From positions 2,382,763-2,446,762 of the forward strand of contig NZ_UIGI01000001.1 of assembly GCF_900446255.1 (NCBI RefSeq): 64,000 nucleotides of DNA, given 5' to 3'. Of this stretch, positions 21,370-31,365 are shown in pieces; the stretch's first letter is position 1; every line of letters begins with the position of its first letter. The DNA comes from Buttiauxella agrestis. GTDB lineage: Bacteria; Pseudomonadota; Gammaproteobacteria; Enterobacterales; Enterobacteriaceae. The notes under the pieces were generated by a model. The model saw only the letters and a program-made list of their open reading frames with translations, searched no databases and had not been told where the DNA came from. The position numbers and the translations under genes are program-made.

Positions 21370-21379
21370 TTCAATATTG
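21370..21379. promoter_or_regulatory. Third CaiF half-site
   Basis: A third exact copy of TTCAATATTG, in the same orientation as the first and like it followed by GTGA. The position 13 bases further on holds only an AT-rich degenerate sequence, so this is a single half-site or half of a weak second operator close to the fix promoter. Confidence 0.5.
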
Positions 21380-21474
21380 GTGACGAGCGTTTAATTTTTT
21401 CAATTTTCAGCATGGTATTTATTTAGCCCATTACTGCAACAAATAACATTTTCATTAATATATCAGGAGATGTA

Positions 21475-22248
21475 ATGAAGATTATTACATGCTACAAAAG
21501 CGTGCCCGATGAGCAGGATATTACGGTCAACCCTGGCAATGGTTCATTAGATTTATCTCGCGCCGAATGCAAAATCAGCCAGTACGATCTCAATGCCATT
21601 GAAGCCGCTGTTCAACTCAGAGAACAGGTCGCGGATGCACAAATTATTGCCCTGAGCGTGGGTGGAAATGCCCTTAACAATGTGAAAGGGCGCAAAGATG
21701 TGCTTTCACGCGGGCCTGATGAGCTGGTGGTGGTGATTGATGAGCAACTGGAACACGCTTTGCCGCATCAGACGGCAGCGACGCTGGCTGCGGCTGCCAA
21801 TAAACAAGGGTTTGACCTGATCCTGTGCGGTGATGGTTCGGCCGATCTTTATGCTCAGCAGGTGGGTCTGTTGCTGGGCGAGGTCTTGCGCGTCCCGGCG
21901 CTCAACGGGATAAAAAAAATCCTCTCTCTGTGTGCCGATACGGTTGTCGTTGAACGCGAACTTGAAGATGAAACCGAAACCCTGGCGATACCGCTGCCTG
22001 CGGTGCTCTGCGTGACCACTGATATCAACACCCCGCAAATTCCCTCTATGAAAGCCATCTTAAATGCCGCGAAAAAGCCGGTTCAGGTGTGGATGGCGTC
22101 AGATGTGGGCTGCGGGGAAGTCACCGCCTTGTCTGAGCAGCGTATTGCTGCGCCAAAACAAAAAGAACGTTTGCGCGTCATCATCGAAGGAGATGGTGAG
22201 GAACAGATCGCGGCACTTGCCGGGCATTTACGCAAAATTATCCAGTAA
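21475..22248 (+). CDS. fixA: Electron transfer flavoprotein beta-type subunit FixA
   Basis: ETF beta-like protein, 257 residues (E. coli 256). With FixB it forms a heterodimeric flavoprotein feeding electrons to CaiA for crotonobetainyl-CoA reduction. The nucleotide-binding segment [18 protein letters not shown] near residue 115 and the conserved N-terminus [16 protein letters not shown] are visible. It is the first gene of fixABCX-yaaU; fixB follows after 12 bases. Confidence 0.95.
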   Translation: MKIITCYKSVPDEQDITVNPGNGSLDLSRAECKISQYDLNAIEAAVQLREQVADAQIIALSVGGNALNNVKGRKDVLSRGPDELVVVIDEQLEHALPHQTAATLAAAANKQGFDLILCGDGSADLYAQQVGLLLGEVLRVPALNGIKKILSLCADTVVVERELEDETETLAIPLPAVLCVTTDINTPQIPSMKAILNAAKKPVQVWMASDVGCGEVTALSEQRIAAPKQKERLRVIIEGDGEEQIAALAGHLRKIIQ

Positions 22249-22260
22249 AAGGGGCAGGTT

Positions 22261-23202
22261 ATGAGCAAGTTTTCAAACGTTTGGGTGTTCAGCGATACCG
22301 TGTCCCGCCTGCCGGAACTGATGAGCGGTGCGCAGGCATTGGGGGAGAATATTCAGGTATTCACTGTTGATGCTCAACAGAGCGCGGCGGCGTTTCAACT
22401 GGGGGCAAACCAGGTCTGGCAACTGCAAGGCAAGCCGGACGATCGCATTGTCGAAGATTATGCGGATACGCTGGTGCAGACGCTGAAAAGCCAGAGTCAA
22501 AGCGGGCTGGTCCTGCTACCTAACAGCCGTCGCGGCAAATTACTCTCGGCAAGACTGGGCGCGCGTCTTGAGGCTGCTGTGGTGAATGATGTCAGCTCGG
22601 CTGAGTTTGCCGACGGCGCGTTAGTGGCAAAACATATGGTTTACGGCGGACTTGCGTTTGGTGACGAAACGCTGCATTCGCCTTTCTGCGTGCTGACACT
22701 CAGTAGCGGCACTTTCGAGGCGGCGAAGTCTGACAGTGCAAGAAGCGGCACGGCGCAAGCGGTCCAATGGCTGGCTCCTGAAAAAACCATTGTCCGGGGT
22801 GAAACCCGCAAGCGTGAAAGTCATGCGGTGTGTCTGGATAAAGCCCGGCTGGTGGTGAGCGTCGGGCGCGGAATTGGCAGCAAAGAGAATATTCCGCTGG
22901 CGAGCGCCTTGTGCGAGGCAATTGGCGCTGAGTTGGCCTGTTCGCGGCCGGTCGCAGAAAACGAAAAGTGGATGGAACATGAACGTTATGTCGGCATCTC
23001 CAATCTGATCCTCAAACCTGAACTTTACCTTGCCGTGGGGATCTCCGGCCAAATCCAGCACATGGTTGGAGCCAATGGCGCTCAGACTATTGTGGCGATC
23101 AATAAAGACAAAAATGCCCCGATCTTCCAGTACGCGGATTACGGCATTGTGGGCGATTTGTGCACCATTCTTCCTACGCTGACACGTCTGTTAGCCCATT
23201 AA
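22261..23202 (+). CDS. fixB: Electron transfer flavoprotein alpha-type subunit FixB
   Basis: ETF alpha-like protein, 313 residues as in E. coli. The C-terminal FAD-binding domain is evident: [13 protein letters not shown] near residue 200, [10 protein letters not shown] near 225, [14 protein letters not shown] near 260 and the terminal segment [20 protein letters not shown]. It pairs with FixA. A 55-base gap containing a small hairpin (GGCAGC / GCTGCC, 23211-23232) separates it from fixC. Confidence 0.95.
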   Translation: MSKFSNVWVFSDTVSRLPELMSGAQALGENIQVFTVDAQQSAAAFQLGANQVWQLQGKPDDRIVEDYADTLVQTLKSQSQSGLVLLPNSRRGKLLSARLGARLEAAVVNDVSSAEFADGALVAKHMVYGGLAFGDETLHSPFCVLTLSSGTFEAAKSDSARSGTAQAVQWLAPEKTIVRGETRKRESHAVCLDKARLVVSVGRGIGSKENIPLASALCEAIGAELACSRPVAENEKWMEHERYVGISNLILKPELYLAVGISGQIQHMVGANGAQTIVAINKDKNAPIFQYADYGIVGDLCTILPTLTRLLAH

Positions 23203-23257
23203 GCCCATCCGGCAGCACGTAAAAACGCTGCCATCAGATTCAGTTTCAGGAGTGGTT

Positions 23258-24544
23258 ATGTCCGAAGATGTCTTCGATGCCATCATCGTAGGTGCGGGGC
23301 TGGCGGGGTCGGTTGCGGCGCTGGTGCTGGCCCGGGAAGGTGCACAGGTTTTACTTATCGAACGCGGGAATTCCGCGGGTGCAAAAAATATGACAGGTGG
23401 GCGCATGTACGCCCACAGCCTGGAGCGCATCATCCCAGGTTTCGCTGAACAAGCGCCCATTGAGCGGATGATCACCCACGAAAAACTGTCGTTTCTGACA
23501 CAAACGCGCGCCATGACAGTGGATTACCACGATGGCGACGCGCCAAAAGCCGCAGAGGTTTCTTACTCGGTCTTGCGCAGCAAATTCGATGCCTGGCTTA
23601 TGGAGCAGGCAGAAAACGCGGGTGCGCAGTGCATCACAGGCATTCGTGTCGATAAATTAGTGGTCAAAGAAGGCAAAGTTATTGGCGTAGAAGCCGACGG
23701 TGATGTGCTTGAAGCCAAAGCGGTGATCCTTGCCGATGGCGTGAATTCCCTGCTTGCCGAACAGTTGGGCATGACGAAACCGGTGGCGGCGGAAAATGTC
23801 GCCGTGGGCGTGAAAGAACTGATTGAGCTGCCCAAAGAGGTGCTGCAAAACCGATTCAACTTGCAAGGCAATGAAGGCGCTGCCTGGCTGTTTGCCGGAG
23901 CGCCAACCGATGGACTAATGGGCGGCGGTTTTCTCTACACCAACGACAGCACGCTATCCCTCGGACTGGTTTGCGGCCTTCATCACTTGAACGAGGCCAA
24001 AAAATCAGTCCCGCAGATGCTGGAAGATTTCAAAAGCCATCCGCTCGTCGCCCCCCTGATTGCCGGCGGCAAGATGGTGGAGTATGGCGCGCATGTCGTG
24101 CCCGAAGCGGGTCTGCGGATGCAAACCGAGCTGGTGAGAGATGGCGTGCTGATCGCGGGCGATGCGGCGGGGATGTGCATGAACCTCGGGTTCACCATTC
24201 GTGGTATGGATCTGGCGATTTCCTCCGGAGAAGCTGCCGCGAAGACGGTGCTCGGTGCCATGCAGCGTAATGATTTCAGCAAAAAGAGTCTCAGCGAATA
24301 TCTCACTTTACTGGAAGGTGGGCCGCTGCGGGACATGAAAATGTACCAGAAAATGCCCGCGTTCCTCGATAACCCTCGCATGTTTACACAATATCCGGAA
24401 ATGGCGATTGGCATAGCCAGCGATCTCTTTACCATCAACGGAAAACCGCCGGTACCGCTGCGTAAAAACATGCTTAAACATGCCAAAAAAGTGGGCTTTA
24501 TCAACCTGATTAAAGACGGCATTAAAGGAGTCACGGCGCTATGA
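23258..24544 (+). CDS. fixC: Flavoprotein oxidoreductase FixC
   Basis: ETF-quinone-oxidoreductase-like flavoprotein, 428 residues, the length of E. coli FixC. The N-terminal FAD motif DAIIVGAGLAGSVAALVLA is at residues 6-24 and the second FAD segment GDAAGMCMNLGFTIRGMD near residue 305. It passes electrons between a donor and FixAB, with FixX as its ferredoxin-like partner. The start at 23258 is set by AGGAG at 23248-23252; the GTG two codons upstream is not used. It overlaps fixX by four bases. Confidence 0.94.
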   Translation: MSEDVFDAIIVGAGLAGSVAALVLAREGAQVLLIERGNSAGAKNMTGGRMYAHSLERIIPGFAEQAPIERMITHEKLSFLTQTRAMTVDYHDGDAPKAAEVSYSVLRSKFDAWLMEQAENAGAQCITGIRVDKLVVKEGKVIGVEADGDVLEAKAVILADGVNSLLAEQLGMTKPVAAENVAVGVKELIELPKEVLQNRFNLQGNEGAAWLFAGAPTDGLMGGGFLYTNDSTLSLGLVCGLHHLNEAKKSVPQMLEDFKSHPLVAPLIAGGKMVEYGAHVVPEAGLRMQTELVRDGVLIAGDAAGMCMNLGFTIRGMDLAISSGEAAAKTVLGAMQRNDFSKKSLSEYLTLLEGGPLRDMKMYQKMPAFLDNPRMFTQYPEMAIGIASDLFTINGKPPVPLRKNMLKHAKKVGFINLIKDGIKGVTAL

Positions 24545-24828
24545 GCACGCCAGTAAATGTGGATGTCAAACTGGGCATCAATAAATTCAATGTCGATGAA
24601 CATAACCCGCACATTATTGTTAAATCACAGCCTGACATGCAGGTGATGGCGTTATTAACCAAAGCCTGTCCGGCGGGGCTATATAAGCAGCAAGAAGATG
24701 GTTCGGTGCGTTTTGATTATGCCGGGTGTCTTGAGTGCGGCACCTGCCGAATTTTGGGTCTCGGAACGGCACTGGAAAAATGGGAATACCCGCGCGGCAC
24801 TTTTGGTGTGGAATATCGCTACGGCTGA
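24541..24828 (+). CDS. fixX: Ferredoxin-like protein FixX
   Basis: Small iron-sulfur protein, 95 residues, identical in length to E. coli FixX. Cysteines in ACPAGLY (near residue 41) and CLECGTCRI (near 61) provide ligands for a 4Fe-4S cluster, corresponding to the C-terminal domain of ETF-quinone oxidoreductases. It is translationally coupled to fixC (ATGA). Confidence 0.94.
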   Translation: MSTPVNVDVKLGINKFNVDEHNPHIIVKSQPDMQVMALLTKACPAGLYKQQEDGSVRFDYAGCLECGTCRILGLGTALEKWEYPRGTFGVEYRYG

Positions 24829-24880
24829 TATTTTCCTGCGCTTAAACGAGGTATTTGTGGTGGTGAAAAAGGAAACGGAC

Positions 24881-26212
24881 ATGCAGCCCAGGAAATTTGA
24901 TGATATTCGCTTTTCGTCCATTCATCGGCGGATCATGCTGTGGGGCAGTGGTGGTCCCTTTCTGGATGGATATGTACTGGTGATTATCGGTGTGGCGTTG
25001 CATCAGCTGACGCCAATATTAAAACTCGATGCGCAATGGATTGGCCTGCTCGGGGCAGGAACGCTGGCGGGGCTATTTATTGGCACCTCACTGTTTGGCT
25101 ATATTTCCGACCGCGTTGGGCGACGCAAAATGTTCCTGGTCGATATTGCCGCCATCGGGCTTATTTCCATCGCCACCATGTTTGTTTCCACCCCCGTTGA
25201 GCTTCTGGTGATGCGGGTCTTAATTGGTATTGTCATCGGTGCCGATTACCCCATTGCCACCTCGATGATTACCGAGTTCTCAAGTACCCGCCAGCGGGCT
25301 TTCGCGGTCGGGTTTATTGCCGCGATGTGGTATGTCGGGGCGACATGCGCCAACCTGGTTGGGTTCTGGCTTTATGACATGGTAGACGGCTGGCGATGGA
25401 TGCTGGGCAGCGCCTTTATTCCGTGTCTGATCATTCTGATTGGCCGTTTTGATCTCCCCGAATCCCCGCGCTGGCTGTTGCGTAAAGGGCGGGTCAAAGA
25501 GTGCGAGCAGATGATGCTCAAACTGTTCGGTGAACCGCTGGTGTTTGATGACGAACCACAGCGGGAAACGCGTTTCCTCCAGTTGTTTAATAAGCGGCAT
25601 TTTCCGTTTGTCCTGTTTGTAGCCGTGATCTGGACCTGTCAGGTGATTCCGATGTTCGCGATTTACACCTTTGGCCCGCAAATCGTCGGCCTGTTGGGTT
25701 GGGATCAAGGGAAAAATGCAGCTTTAGGGAATGTGGTGATCAGTCTGTTCTTTATGCTGGGCTGCATTCCCGCCATGTACTGGCTCAATTCGCTGGGACG
25801 TCGCCCGCTGCTGATCGGCAGTTTTGCGATGATGACCGGGGCGCTGGCGATTCTGGGGTGGGTGGATCATATGCAGATAAGCCTGGTGGTTATCGCCTTT
25901 GCTGTGTATGCCTTTTTCTCCGGTGGGCCGGGGATTTTACAGTGGCTGTATCCCAATGAACTTTTCCCCACGGATATTCGCGCCTCAGCGGTCGGGGTGA
26001 TTATGTCTATTAGCCGGATTGGCACAGTAATTTCGACGTGGGCTTTACCGGTATTTATTGCCCGTTATGGAATAAGCACGGTGATGTTGATGGGTGCCTT
26101 TATTTCACTGGTTGGGCTGGCTGTTTCTATTTTATTTGCCCCCGAAACCAAAGGGCTCACTTTAAATGAGACGGGAAAGATATCGCTGGCAATAAAATCC
26201 CCTTTGAAATGA
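24881..26212 (+). CDS. yaaU: MFS transporter YaaU
   Basis: Major-facilitator-superfamily transporter of the sugar-porter type, 443 residues as in E. coli YaaU, with 12 predicted membrane segments and the MFS motif YISDRVGRRK near residue 85. The substrate is unknown; its constant position after fixX suggests a link with carnitine or related metabolites. The open frame extends back into fixX, but AAAGGAAACGGAC precedes the ATG at 24881 and the family start (MQPRKFDDIRFSSIHRR) is there. Confidence 0.92.
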   Translation: MQPRKFDDIRFSSIHRRIMLWGSGGPFLDGYVLVIIGVALHQLTPILKLDAQWIGLLGAGTLAGLFIGTSLFGYISDRVGRRKMFLVDIAAIGLISIATMFVSTPVELLVMRVLIGIVIGADYPIATSMITEFSSTRQRAFAVGFIAAMWYVGATCANLVGFWLYDMVDGWRWMLGSAFIPCLIILIGRFDLPESPRWLLRKGRVKECEQMMLKLFGEPLVFDDEPQRETRFLQLFNKRHFPFVLFVAVIWTCQVIPMFAIYTFGPQIVGLLGWDQGKNAALGNVVISLFFMLGCIPAMYWLNSLGRRPLLIGSFAMMTGALAILGWVDHMQISLVVIAFAVYAFFSGGPGILQWLYPNELFPTDIRASAVGVIMSISRIGTVISTWALPVFIARYGISTVMLMGAFISLVGLAVSILFAPETKGLTLNETGKISLAIKSPLK

Positions 26213-26282
26213 GAAGACTTTTTTTTGCTGACTCGATTTTCTTCATATTCTTGAACGGAACTATTTATGTTTCCTCTTGAAA

Positions 26283-26296
26283 TTGATGCGCATCAA
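26283..26296. promoter_or_regulatory. FNR-binding site upstream of hybO
   Basis: A perfect FNR palindrome TTGAT-GCGC-ATCAA. A -10-like TATTTA at 26321-26326 would put a transcription start near 26332, with the FNR site centred at about -42, the usual class II activation position. This would make the hyb operon anaerobically induced. The 162-base gap between yaaU and hybO holds no ORF. Confidence 0.8.
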
Positions 26297-26374
26297 TAAA
26301 CGCACTCATGAATCGACGTCTATTTAGGCGCTTAGATTGCATTAAGACAAGTTTTTATAAAAGGTAAGAAAAGA

Positions 26375-27490
26375 ATGGATCGTCCGTTAATTTTGCCTGA
26401 AGGCGTGAGTCGTCGTGATTTTATGAAGTTGTGCGCTGCATTGGCCGCGACCATGGGGTTAAGTCAAAAGGCAGCGGCGGAGATGACGGCTGCCGTCGTT
26501 TCCGCCGAGCGCCCTCCGGTTATCTGGATTGGAGCGCAGGAATGTACCGGTTGTACTGAATCATTATTACGTTCCACCCATCCCACCCTTGAGAATTTGC
26601 TGCTTAATGTGATTTCCCTTGAGTACCACGAGGTGCTTTCGGCGGCGTTCGGCCACCAGGCAGAAGAGAACAAACAGCGGGCGACGGAACGCTATAAAGG
26701 GCGTTACGTGCTGGTCGTCGATGGTTCGATTCCCCTCAAAGACGGTGGGATCTACTGCATGGTGGCGGGGAAACCGATTGTGGAGCATATCCGCGAAGTG
26801 GCAGAGCATGCGGCGGCGGTAATTGCCATCGGTTCCTGTGCGGCCTGGGGCGGTGTTGCGGCAAGCGGCGTTAATCCTACCGGGGCAGTCAGTCTACAAG
26901 AGGTTTTGCCCGGTAAGACGGTGATTAATATCCCGGGCTGCCCGCCAAATCCGCATAACTTTTTGGCGACCGTGGCGCACATCATTACTTACCAGCGCCC
27001 TCCGGCACTCGATACCAATAACCGACCTCAATTTGCCTACGGAAGGCTGATCCACGAAAACTGCGAGCGCCGCCCACACTTTGATGCCGGGCGCTTTGCC
27101 AAACAGTTTGGCGACGAAGGCCACAGACAGGGATGGTGTCTTTATCACCTCGGCTGCAAAGGGCCGGAAACCTGGGGCAATTGTTCAACACTGGAGTTTT
27201 GCGACATCGGCGGCGGTATTTGGCCGGTGGGAATTGGCCACCCTTGCTACGGCTGCAATGAAAAGGGGGTCGGCTTCACCAAAGGTATCTCTCAGTTGGC
27301 GAATGTTGAAAACCCTACGCCGCGCAGTGCAAAACCTGAAATCACCAGTCAGGAGGGGGGAAATATCAGCCTGACATCGGTGGGGCTGCTGGGCGGCGTG
27401 GTCGGGCTGGTCGCGGGCGTCAGTCTGATGACGGTGAAAGAACTGGGGCGGCAGCGCAAGGATCGTCAGGATCCACCCGAGGGGGAGTGA
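26375..27490 (+). CDS. hybO: Hydrogenase-2 small subunit HybO
   Basis: [NiFe]-hydrogenase small subunit, 371 residues (E. coli 372), carrying the FeS relay from the NiFe site. A Tat signal with SRRDFMKLCAALAA is at residues 9-22. The proximal-cluster motif ECTGCTES is near residue 57, with further cluster cysteines in GSCAAWGG, PGCPPNP, HLGCKGPETWGNC and GHPCYGC. A C-terminal membrane anchor (about 330-350) holds the subunit at the periplasmic face. It heads the hyb operon; hybA starts three bases after its stop. Confidence 0.96.
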   Translation: MDRPLILPEGVSRRDFMKLCAALAATMGLSQKAAAEMTAAVVSAERPPVIWIGAQECTGCTESLLRSTHPTLENLLLNVISLEYHEVLSAAFGHQAEENKQRATERYKGRYVLVVDGSIPLKDGGIYCMVAGKPIVEHIREVAEHAAAVIAIGSCAAWGGVAASGVNPTGAVSLQEVLPGKTVINIPGCPPNPHNFLATVAHIITYQRPPALDTNNRPQFAYGRLIHENCERRPHFDAGRFAKQFGDEGHRQGWCLYHLGCKGPETWGNCSTLEFCDIGGGIWPVGIGHPCYGCNEKGVGFTKGISQLANVENPTPRSAKPEITSQEGGNISLTSVGLLGGVVGLVAGVSLMTVKELGRQRKDRQDPPEGE

Positions 27491-27493
27491 GCC

Positions 27494-28498
27494 GTGAACA
27501 GACGCAATTTTTTAAAACTCGCCTCCGCAGGTGCGTTGCTCGCCGGTGGGACTTCTTCGGCACAGGCCGCGGCAGAAAATAAGCCGCCAATCCCTGGCGC
27601 GTTGGGGATGCTTTATGACTCCACGCTGTGCATCGGCTGCCAGGCGTGCGTCAGCGAATGCCAGCGCGTCAATCATACTGATGCACCGCACGGCGACACC
27701 TACGCTTATGCGGGAACTGAACCCACCTGGTCGAACAATGACAAACTCAGCCCCTACACCAACAACATTATTCAGGTATGGCGTAACGGCAAAGGCGAAC
27801 ACAAAGATCGGTTAGCCGACGGTTATGCCTATATCAAAAAACAGTGCATGCACTGTGTGGACCCCAACTGCGTTTCAGTCTGCCCGGTGCAGGCGATGCG
27901 CAAAGATCCCAAAACCGGCATTGTCCATTACAACCCCGACGTCTGCACCGGCTGCCGTTACTGCATGGTCGGCTGCCCGTTCAATGTGCCGAAATACGAT
28001 TACGACAACCCGTTCGGCAAAATTCATAAATGCGAACTGTGCAATCAAAAGGGCGTTGAACGCCTGGATAAAGGTGAGCTTCCTGGTTGCGTTGCGGTGT
28101 GTCCTACCGGGGCGGTGATTTTCGGCACCCGTGAAGAACTGCTGGATGAAGCGAAACGCCGACTCAACGGCAAAGCCGGTGAAAACACCCGCTATCCGCG
28201 CCAGACGATTGCGCATGACAGCTACGAACATCCCATCGCCCATTACCAGCCGCATATCTACGGCGAAAAAGAGGGTGGCGGTACTCAGGTTTTGGTGCTG
28301 GCGGGCGTGCCTTTCGACAAGCTGGGCTTGCCTGCGCTGGCGGATTTGTCTACCGGGGCGCGTTCGGAACATGTCCAGCACTCCCTGTACAAAGGCATGG
28401 TACTGCCGTTTGCCGCGCTGGCGGGGATCACTTTTATGGTGCAGCGCAATATGCGCAATGAGCAGCGCAAGGACAAAGAGGATCAAGACGATGAGTAA
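27494..28498 (+). CDS. hybA: Hydrogenase-2 ferredoxin subunit HybA
   Basis: Periplasmic four-cluster ferredoxin, 334 residues (E. coli 328), carrying electrons between HybO and the membrane subunit HybB. A Tat signal ([11 protein letters not shown]) opens the protein. Four cysteine groups follow in order: [37 protein letters not shown] and CELCNQ...CVAVCP. A hydrophobic C-terminal stretch ending in a charged tail is a membrane anchor. The GTG six bases before the ATG is not used; the gene overlaps hybB by eight bases. Confidence 0.95.
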   Translation: MNRRNFLKLASAGALLAGGTSSAQAAAENKPPIPGALGMLYDSTLCIGCQACVSECQRVNHTDAPHGDTYAYAGTEPTWSNNDKLSPYTNNIIQVWRNGKGEHKDRLADGYAYIKKQCMHCVDPNCVSVCPVQAMRKDPKTGIVHYNPDVCTGCRYCMVGCPFNVPKYDYDNPFGKIHKCELCNQKGVERLDKGELPGCVAVCPTGAVIFGTREELLDEAKRRLNGKAGENTRYPRQTIAHDSYEHPIAHYQPHIYGEKEGGGTQVLVLAGVPFDKLGLPALADLSTGARSEHVQHSLYKGMVLPFAALAGITFMVQRNMRNEQRKDKEDQDDE

Positions 28499-29693
28499 CA
28501 CGAAGCCTCTTGGCGGGCGGTTGGTGAGCTGGCCGGTGATGCTGCTGGCTCCTTTTGCCGTCCTTTGCCTGCTGCTGATCGTCAAACGTCTGGTCTTTGG
28601 ACTGGGGAATGTCTCTGATTTAAACGGTGGTTATCCGTGGGGGATCTGGATTGCCTTTGACCTGCTGGTGGGCACCGGCCTGGCCTGCGGTGGCTGGGCG
28701 CTCGCCTGGGCGGTGTATGTCTTCAACCGTGGTCAATATCACCCGCTGGTGCGCCCGGCGCTATTAGCCAGTTTGTTCGGCTATTCCCTCGGCGGTTTGT
28801 CTATCACGATTGACGTCGGGCGTTACTGGAACCTGCCGTATTTCTATATCCCCGGCCATTTCAACACCAACTCAGTGCTGTTTGAAACTGCCGTCTGCAT
28901 GACGATTTACATCGGCATTGTGACGCTGGAATTTGCCCCGGCGTTGTTGGAACGCCTCGGCTGGAAGAAACCGCTGCGCTTGCTGAATAAAGCGATGTTT
29001 TTGATTATCGCGCTGGGTGCGTTGCTGCCGTCGATGCACCAGTCGTCGATGGGATCGCTGATGATTGCCGCAGGCTACAAGGTGCATCCGCTGTGGCAAA
29101 GCTATGAACTGCTACCGGTATTTTCGCTGCTGACCGCCGCCATTCTTGGCTTTTCGATTGTGATTTTCGAAGGCTCGCTGGTGCAGGCTGGGCTGCGGGG
29201 AAGAGGAGTGAACGAGACGCCGCTGTTTACCCGCCTGACGCGGCTCACTGAGATCTTCTTGCTGTTGTTTATCGTTTTACGCGTAGGCGAAATCATCGTG
29301 CGCCAAAAAACAGCGTATCTGTGGCATCTCGACCGTTTTGCGTTGTCGTTCTGGGCCGAAATGGCACTGATGCTCTTCCCGCTGGTGATTTTCCGCTGGA
29401 AGCGCAACCGCAAAGATCCGCGTCTGCTGTTTCTCGGGGCTTTAAGCATGGTGTGCGGCGCGGCCTTCTGGCGGCTGAATTACGCGCTGCTGGCTTACAA
29501 CCCAGGTAACGGTTACGCCTATTTCCCGACCGCCAGCGAATTGCTGATCTCCATCGGCTTTGTCGCCATTGAAGTGTGTGCCTACATTTTGCTCATCAGA
29601 CTTTTACCTGTCCTGCCAGAGCAACACCGTCATAGCGAAAATAACGAAACTAAAAATTCAGGGGAAGTTCATGAGCCAACGCATCACCATTGA
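28491..29693 (+). CDS. hybB: Hydrogenase-2 membrane subunit HybB
   Basis: NrfD-family integral membrane protein, 400 residues (E. coli 392), with about ten hydrophobic segments. It exchanges electrons with quinone and couples Hyd-2 to the proton gradient. The core ([18 protein letters not shown], residues 42-59) is nearly identical to E. coli HybB, while the C-terminal tail differs and ends in three histidines. The start MSNTKPLGG at 28491 overlaps the hybA end; a longer open frame upstream lies in another frame of hybA and is rejected. Confidence 0.94.
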   Translation: MSNTKPLGGRLVSWPVMLLAPFAVLCLLLIVKRLVFGLGNVSDLNGGYPWGIWIAFDLLVGTGLACGGWALAWAVYVFNRGQYHPLVRPALLASLFGYSLGGLSITIDVGRYWNLPYFYIPGHFNTNSVLFETAVCMTIYIGIVTLEFAPALLERLGWKKPLRLLNKAMFLIIALGALLPSMHQSSMGSLMIAAGYKVHPLWQSYELLPVFSLLTAAILGFSIVIFEGSLVQAGLRGRGVNETPLFTRLTRLTEIFLLLFIVLRVGEIIVRQKTAYLWHLDRFALSFWAEMALMLFPLVIFRWKRNRKDPRLLFLGALSMVCGAAFWRLNYALLAYNPGNGYAYFPTASELLISIGFVAIEVCAYILLIRLLPVLPEQHRHSENNETKNSGEVHEPTHHH

Positions 29694-31365
29694 TCCTGTC
29701 ACGCGCATTGAGGGACATCTGCGCATCGACTGTGAAATTGAAGAGGGGAAAGTCGTTAAGGCCTGGTCTTCCGGGACGATGTGGCGCGGCATGGAAGAGA
29801 TTGTCAAAGGCAACGACCCACGCGATGCCTGGATGATCGTCCAGCGTATTTGCGGGGTTTGCACCACCATTCACGGGCTGGCCTCGGTGCGCGCGGTGGA
29901 AAATGCCCTGAGGATGGAAGTGCCGGTCAACGCGCAATACATTCGCAATATCATTTCAGCGGCCCACAGCATTCACGACCATATCGTGCATTTCTATCAG
30001 CTTTCGGCGCTGGATTGGGTTGATGTCACCTCCGCACTTAAGGCCGATCCGCAGAAAGCCGCAGATATGTTACGCGGTTTGTCCCAATGGCCGCTGAACA
30101 GCGCAGCCGAGTTTCTTGCGGTGCAGAACAAAATCAAAGCGCTGGTAGATAGCGGGCAACTGGGCATTTTTGCCAACGGTTACTGGGGGCATCCGGCGAT
30201 GACACTGCCGCCGGAAGTGAATCTGATTGCTGTGGCGCACTATTTACAGGCGCTGGAGTGCCAACGTGACGCGAACCGCATTGTCGCGGTGCTCGGCGGC
30301 AAGACGCCGCATATCCAGAACCTGGCCGTGGGCGGCGTGGCGAACCCGATAAATCTGGACTCCCCAGGCGTGCTAAACCTTGAACGCCTGATGTACCTGA
30401 AAAGCTTTATCGACAAACTGGGGGATTTTATCGAGCAGGTTTATCTGGTCGATACTGCGATTATCGCCGCGCATTATCCGCAGTGGCTGACGATGGGTAA
30501 GGGCGCGGATTGCTATCTCTGTGTCCCTGAATTGCCAGTCGATCGTAAAAGTGAGCACTATCTGCTGCCGGGCGGTTATCTGGAAAACGGCAAATTCCGG
30601 CCGATTGCCACGCAACAGGATGCGTATCTACAACAGGGCATTGAGGAAAGCGGCAAACACGCCTGGTATCAGGATGACCAACCGCTGGCCCCCTGGGAAG
30701 GGCTGACGCGGCCGAACTACACCGGCTGGCAGGAAGATGGGAAATACTCCTGGGTTAAAGCGCCAACATTTTACGGCAAAACCGTGGAGATGGGACCGCT
30801 CGCGTGGTTGCAGTGTAGCCTGCAAGCCGGGCATCAGCCTACGCAGCAGGTATTTAGCCAGTTCACCGGGATGATGAAAACCCTGACCGGAGAAACGCTT
30901 AAAACCGAACAGCTTGAATCTACATTAGGGCGCGTGGTCGGGCGTACGGTTCATGCCTGCGTGCTGCATCAGACTCTCAGTCAGCAGTGGCAAGCGCTGG
31001 TCACTAATATTGGCACCGGCGACCACGAAACCTTTATTCCACCAAACATTCCCGCTACCGGTGAAATCCGCGGCGTCGGGTTTATCGAGGCACCGCGCGG
31101 GGCTTTGTCGCACTGGGTGGTGATCAAAGACGGCAAAATCGCAAACTATCAGGCGGTTGTACCTTCTACGTGGAATGCCGGGCCGCGCAATTTCAACGAT
31201 GAGCCTGGCCCGTATGAGCGTGCTCTGGTCGGTACTCCTGTGAGTGACCCGGCTAAACCGCTGGAAGTGGTGCGAACCATTCATTCGTTCGATCCCTGTA
31301 TGTCGTGCGCCGTTCACATCGTCGATGCCACCGGCGGTGAAGTGACCCGCGTTAAGGTGTTGTGA
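29671..31365 (+). CDS. hybC: Hydrogenase-2 large subunit HybC
   Basis: [NiFe]-hydrogenase catalytic subunit, 564 residues (E. coli 567). The N-terminal NiFe ligands lie in RICGVC (Cys61, Cys64) and the C-terminal ligands in DPCMSC (Cys543, Cys546). The last 15 residues after His549 form the extension that HybD removes after nickel insertion. The start [16 protein letters not shown] at 29671 lies inside the end of hybB (23-base overlap) after AGGGGAAGTTC; the longer open frame upstream is not used. It is exported with HybO as a folded heterodimer. Confidence 0.96.
   Translation: MSQRITIDPVTRIEGHLRIDCEIEEGKVVKAWSSGTMWRGMEEIVKGNDPRDAWMIVQRICGVCTTIHGLASVRAVENALRMEVPVNAQYIRNIISAAHSIHDHIVHFYQLSALDWVDVTSALKADPQKAADMLRGLSQWPLNSAAEFLAVQNKIKALVDSGQLGIFANGYWGHPAMTLPPEVNLIAVAHYLQALECQRDANRIVAVLGGKTPHIQNLAVGGVANPINLDSPGVLNLERLMYLKSFIDKLGDFIEQVYLVDTAIIAAHYPQWLTMGKGADCYLCVPELPVDRKSEHYLLPGGYLENGKFRPIATQQDAYLQQGIEESGKHAWYQDDQPLAPWEGLTRPNYTGWQEDGKYSWVKAPTFYGKTVEMGPLAWLQCSLQAGHQPTQQVFSQFTGMMKTLTGETLKTEQLESTLGRVVGRTVHACVLHQTLSQQWQALVTNIGTGDHETFIPPNIPATGEIRGVGFIEAPRGALSHWVVIKDGKIANYQAVVPSTWNAGPRNFNDEPGPYERALVGTPVSDPAKPLEVVRTIHSFDPCMSCAVHIVDATGGEVTRVKVL

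Larger units (their letters stand above)
21045..21474. promoter_or_regulatory. Divergent caiT-fixA control region
   Basis: An AT-rich 430-base intergenic region between the caiTABCDE and fixABCX operons, which point away from each other. It contains the CaiF-like inverted repeat at 21311-21343, a third half-site at 21370-21379 and a CRP-like site at 21200-21215, listed separately. CAGGAGATGTA precedes the fixA ATG. No ORF or stable RNA is seen in it. Confidence 0.85.

Noticed and set aside
27875-28585. 236-codon antisense frame across hybA-hybB
   Set aside because: It is opposite strongly conserved hydrogenase genes and encodes no known motif; it is a by-product of codon bias.
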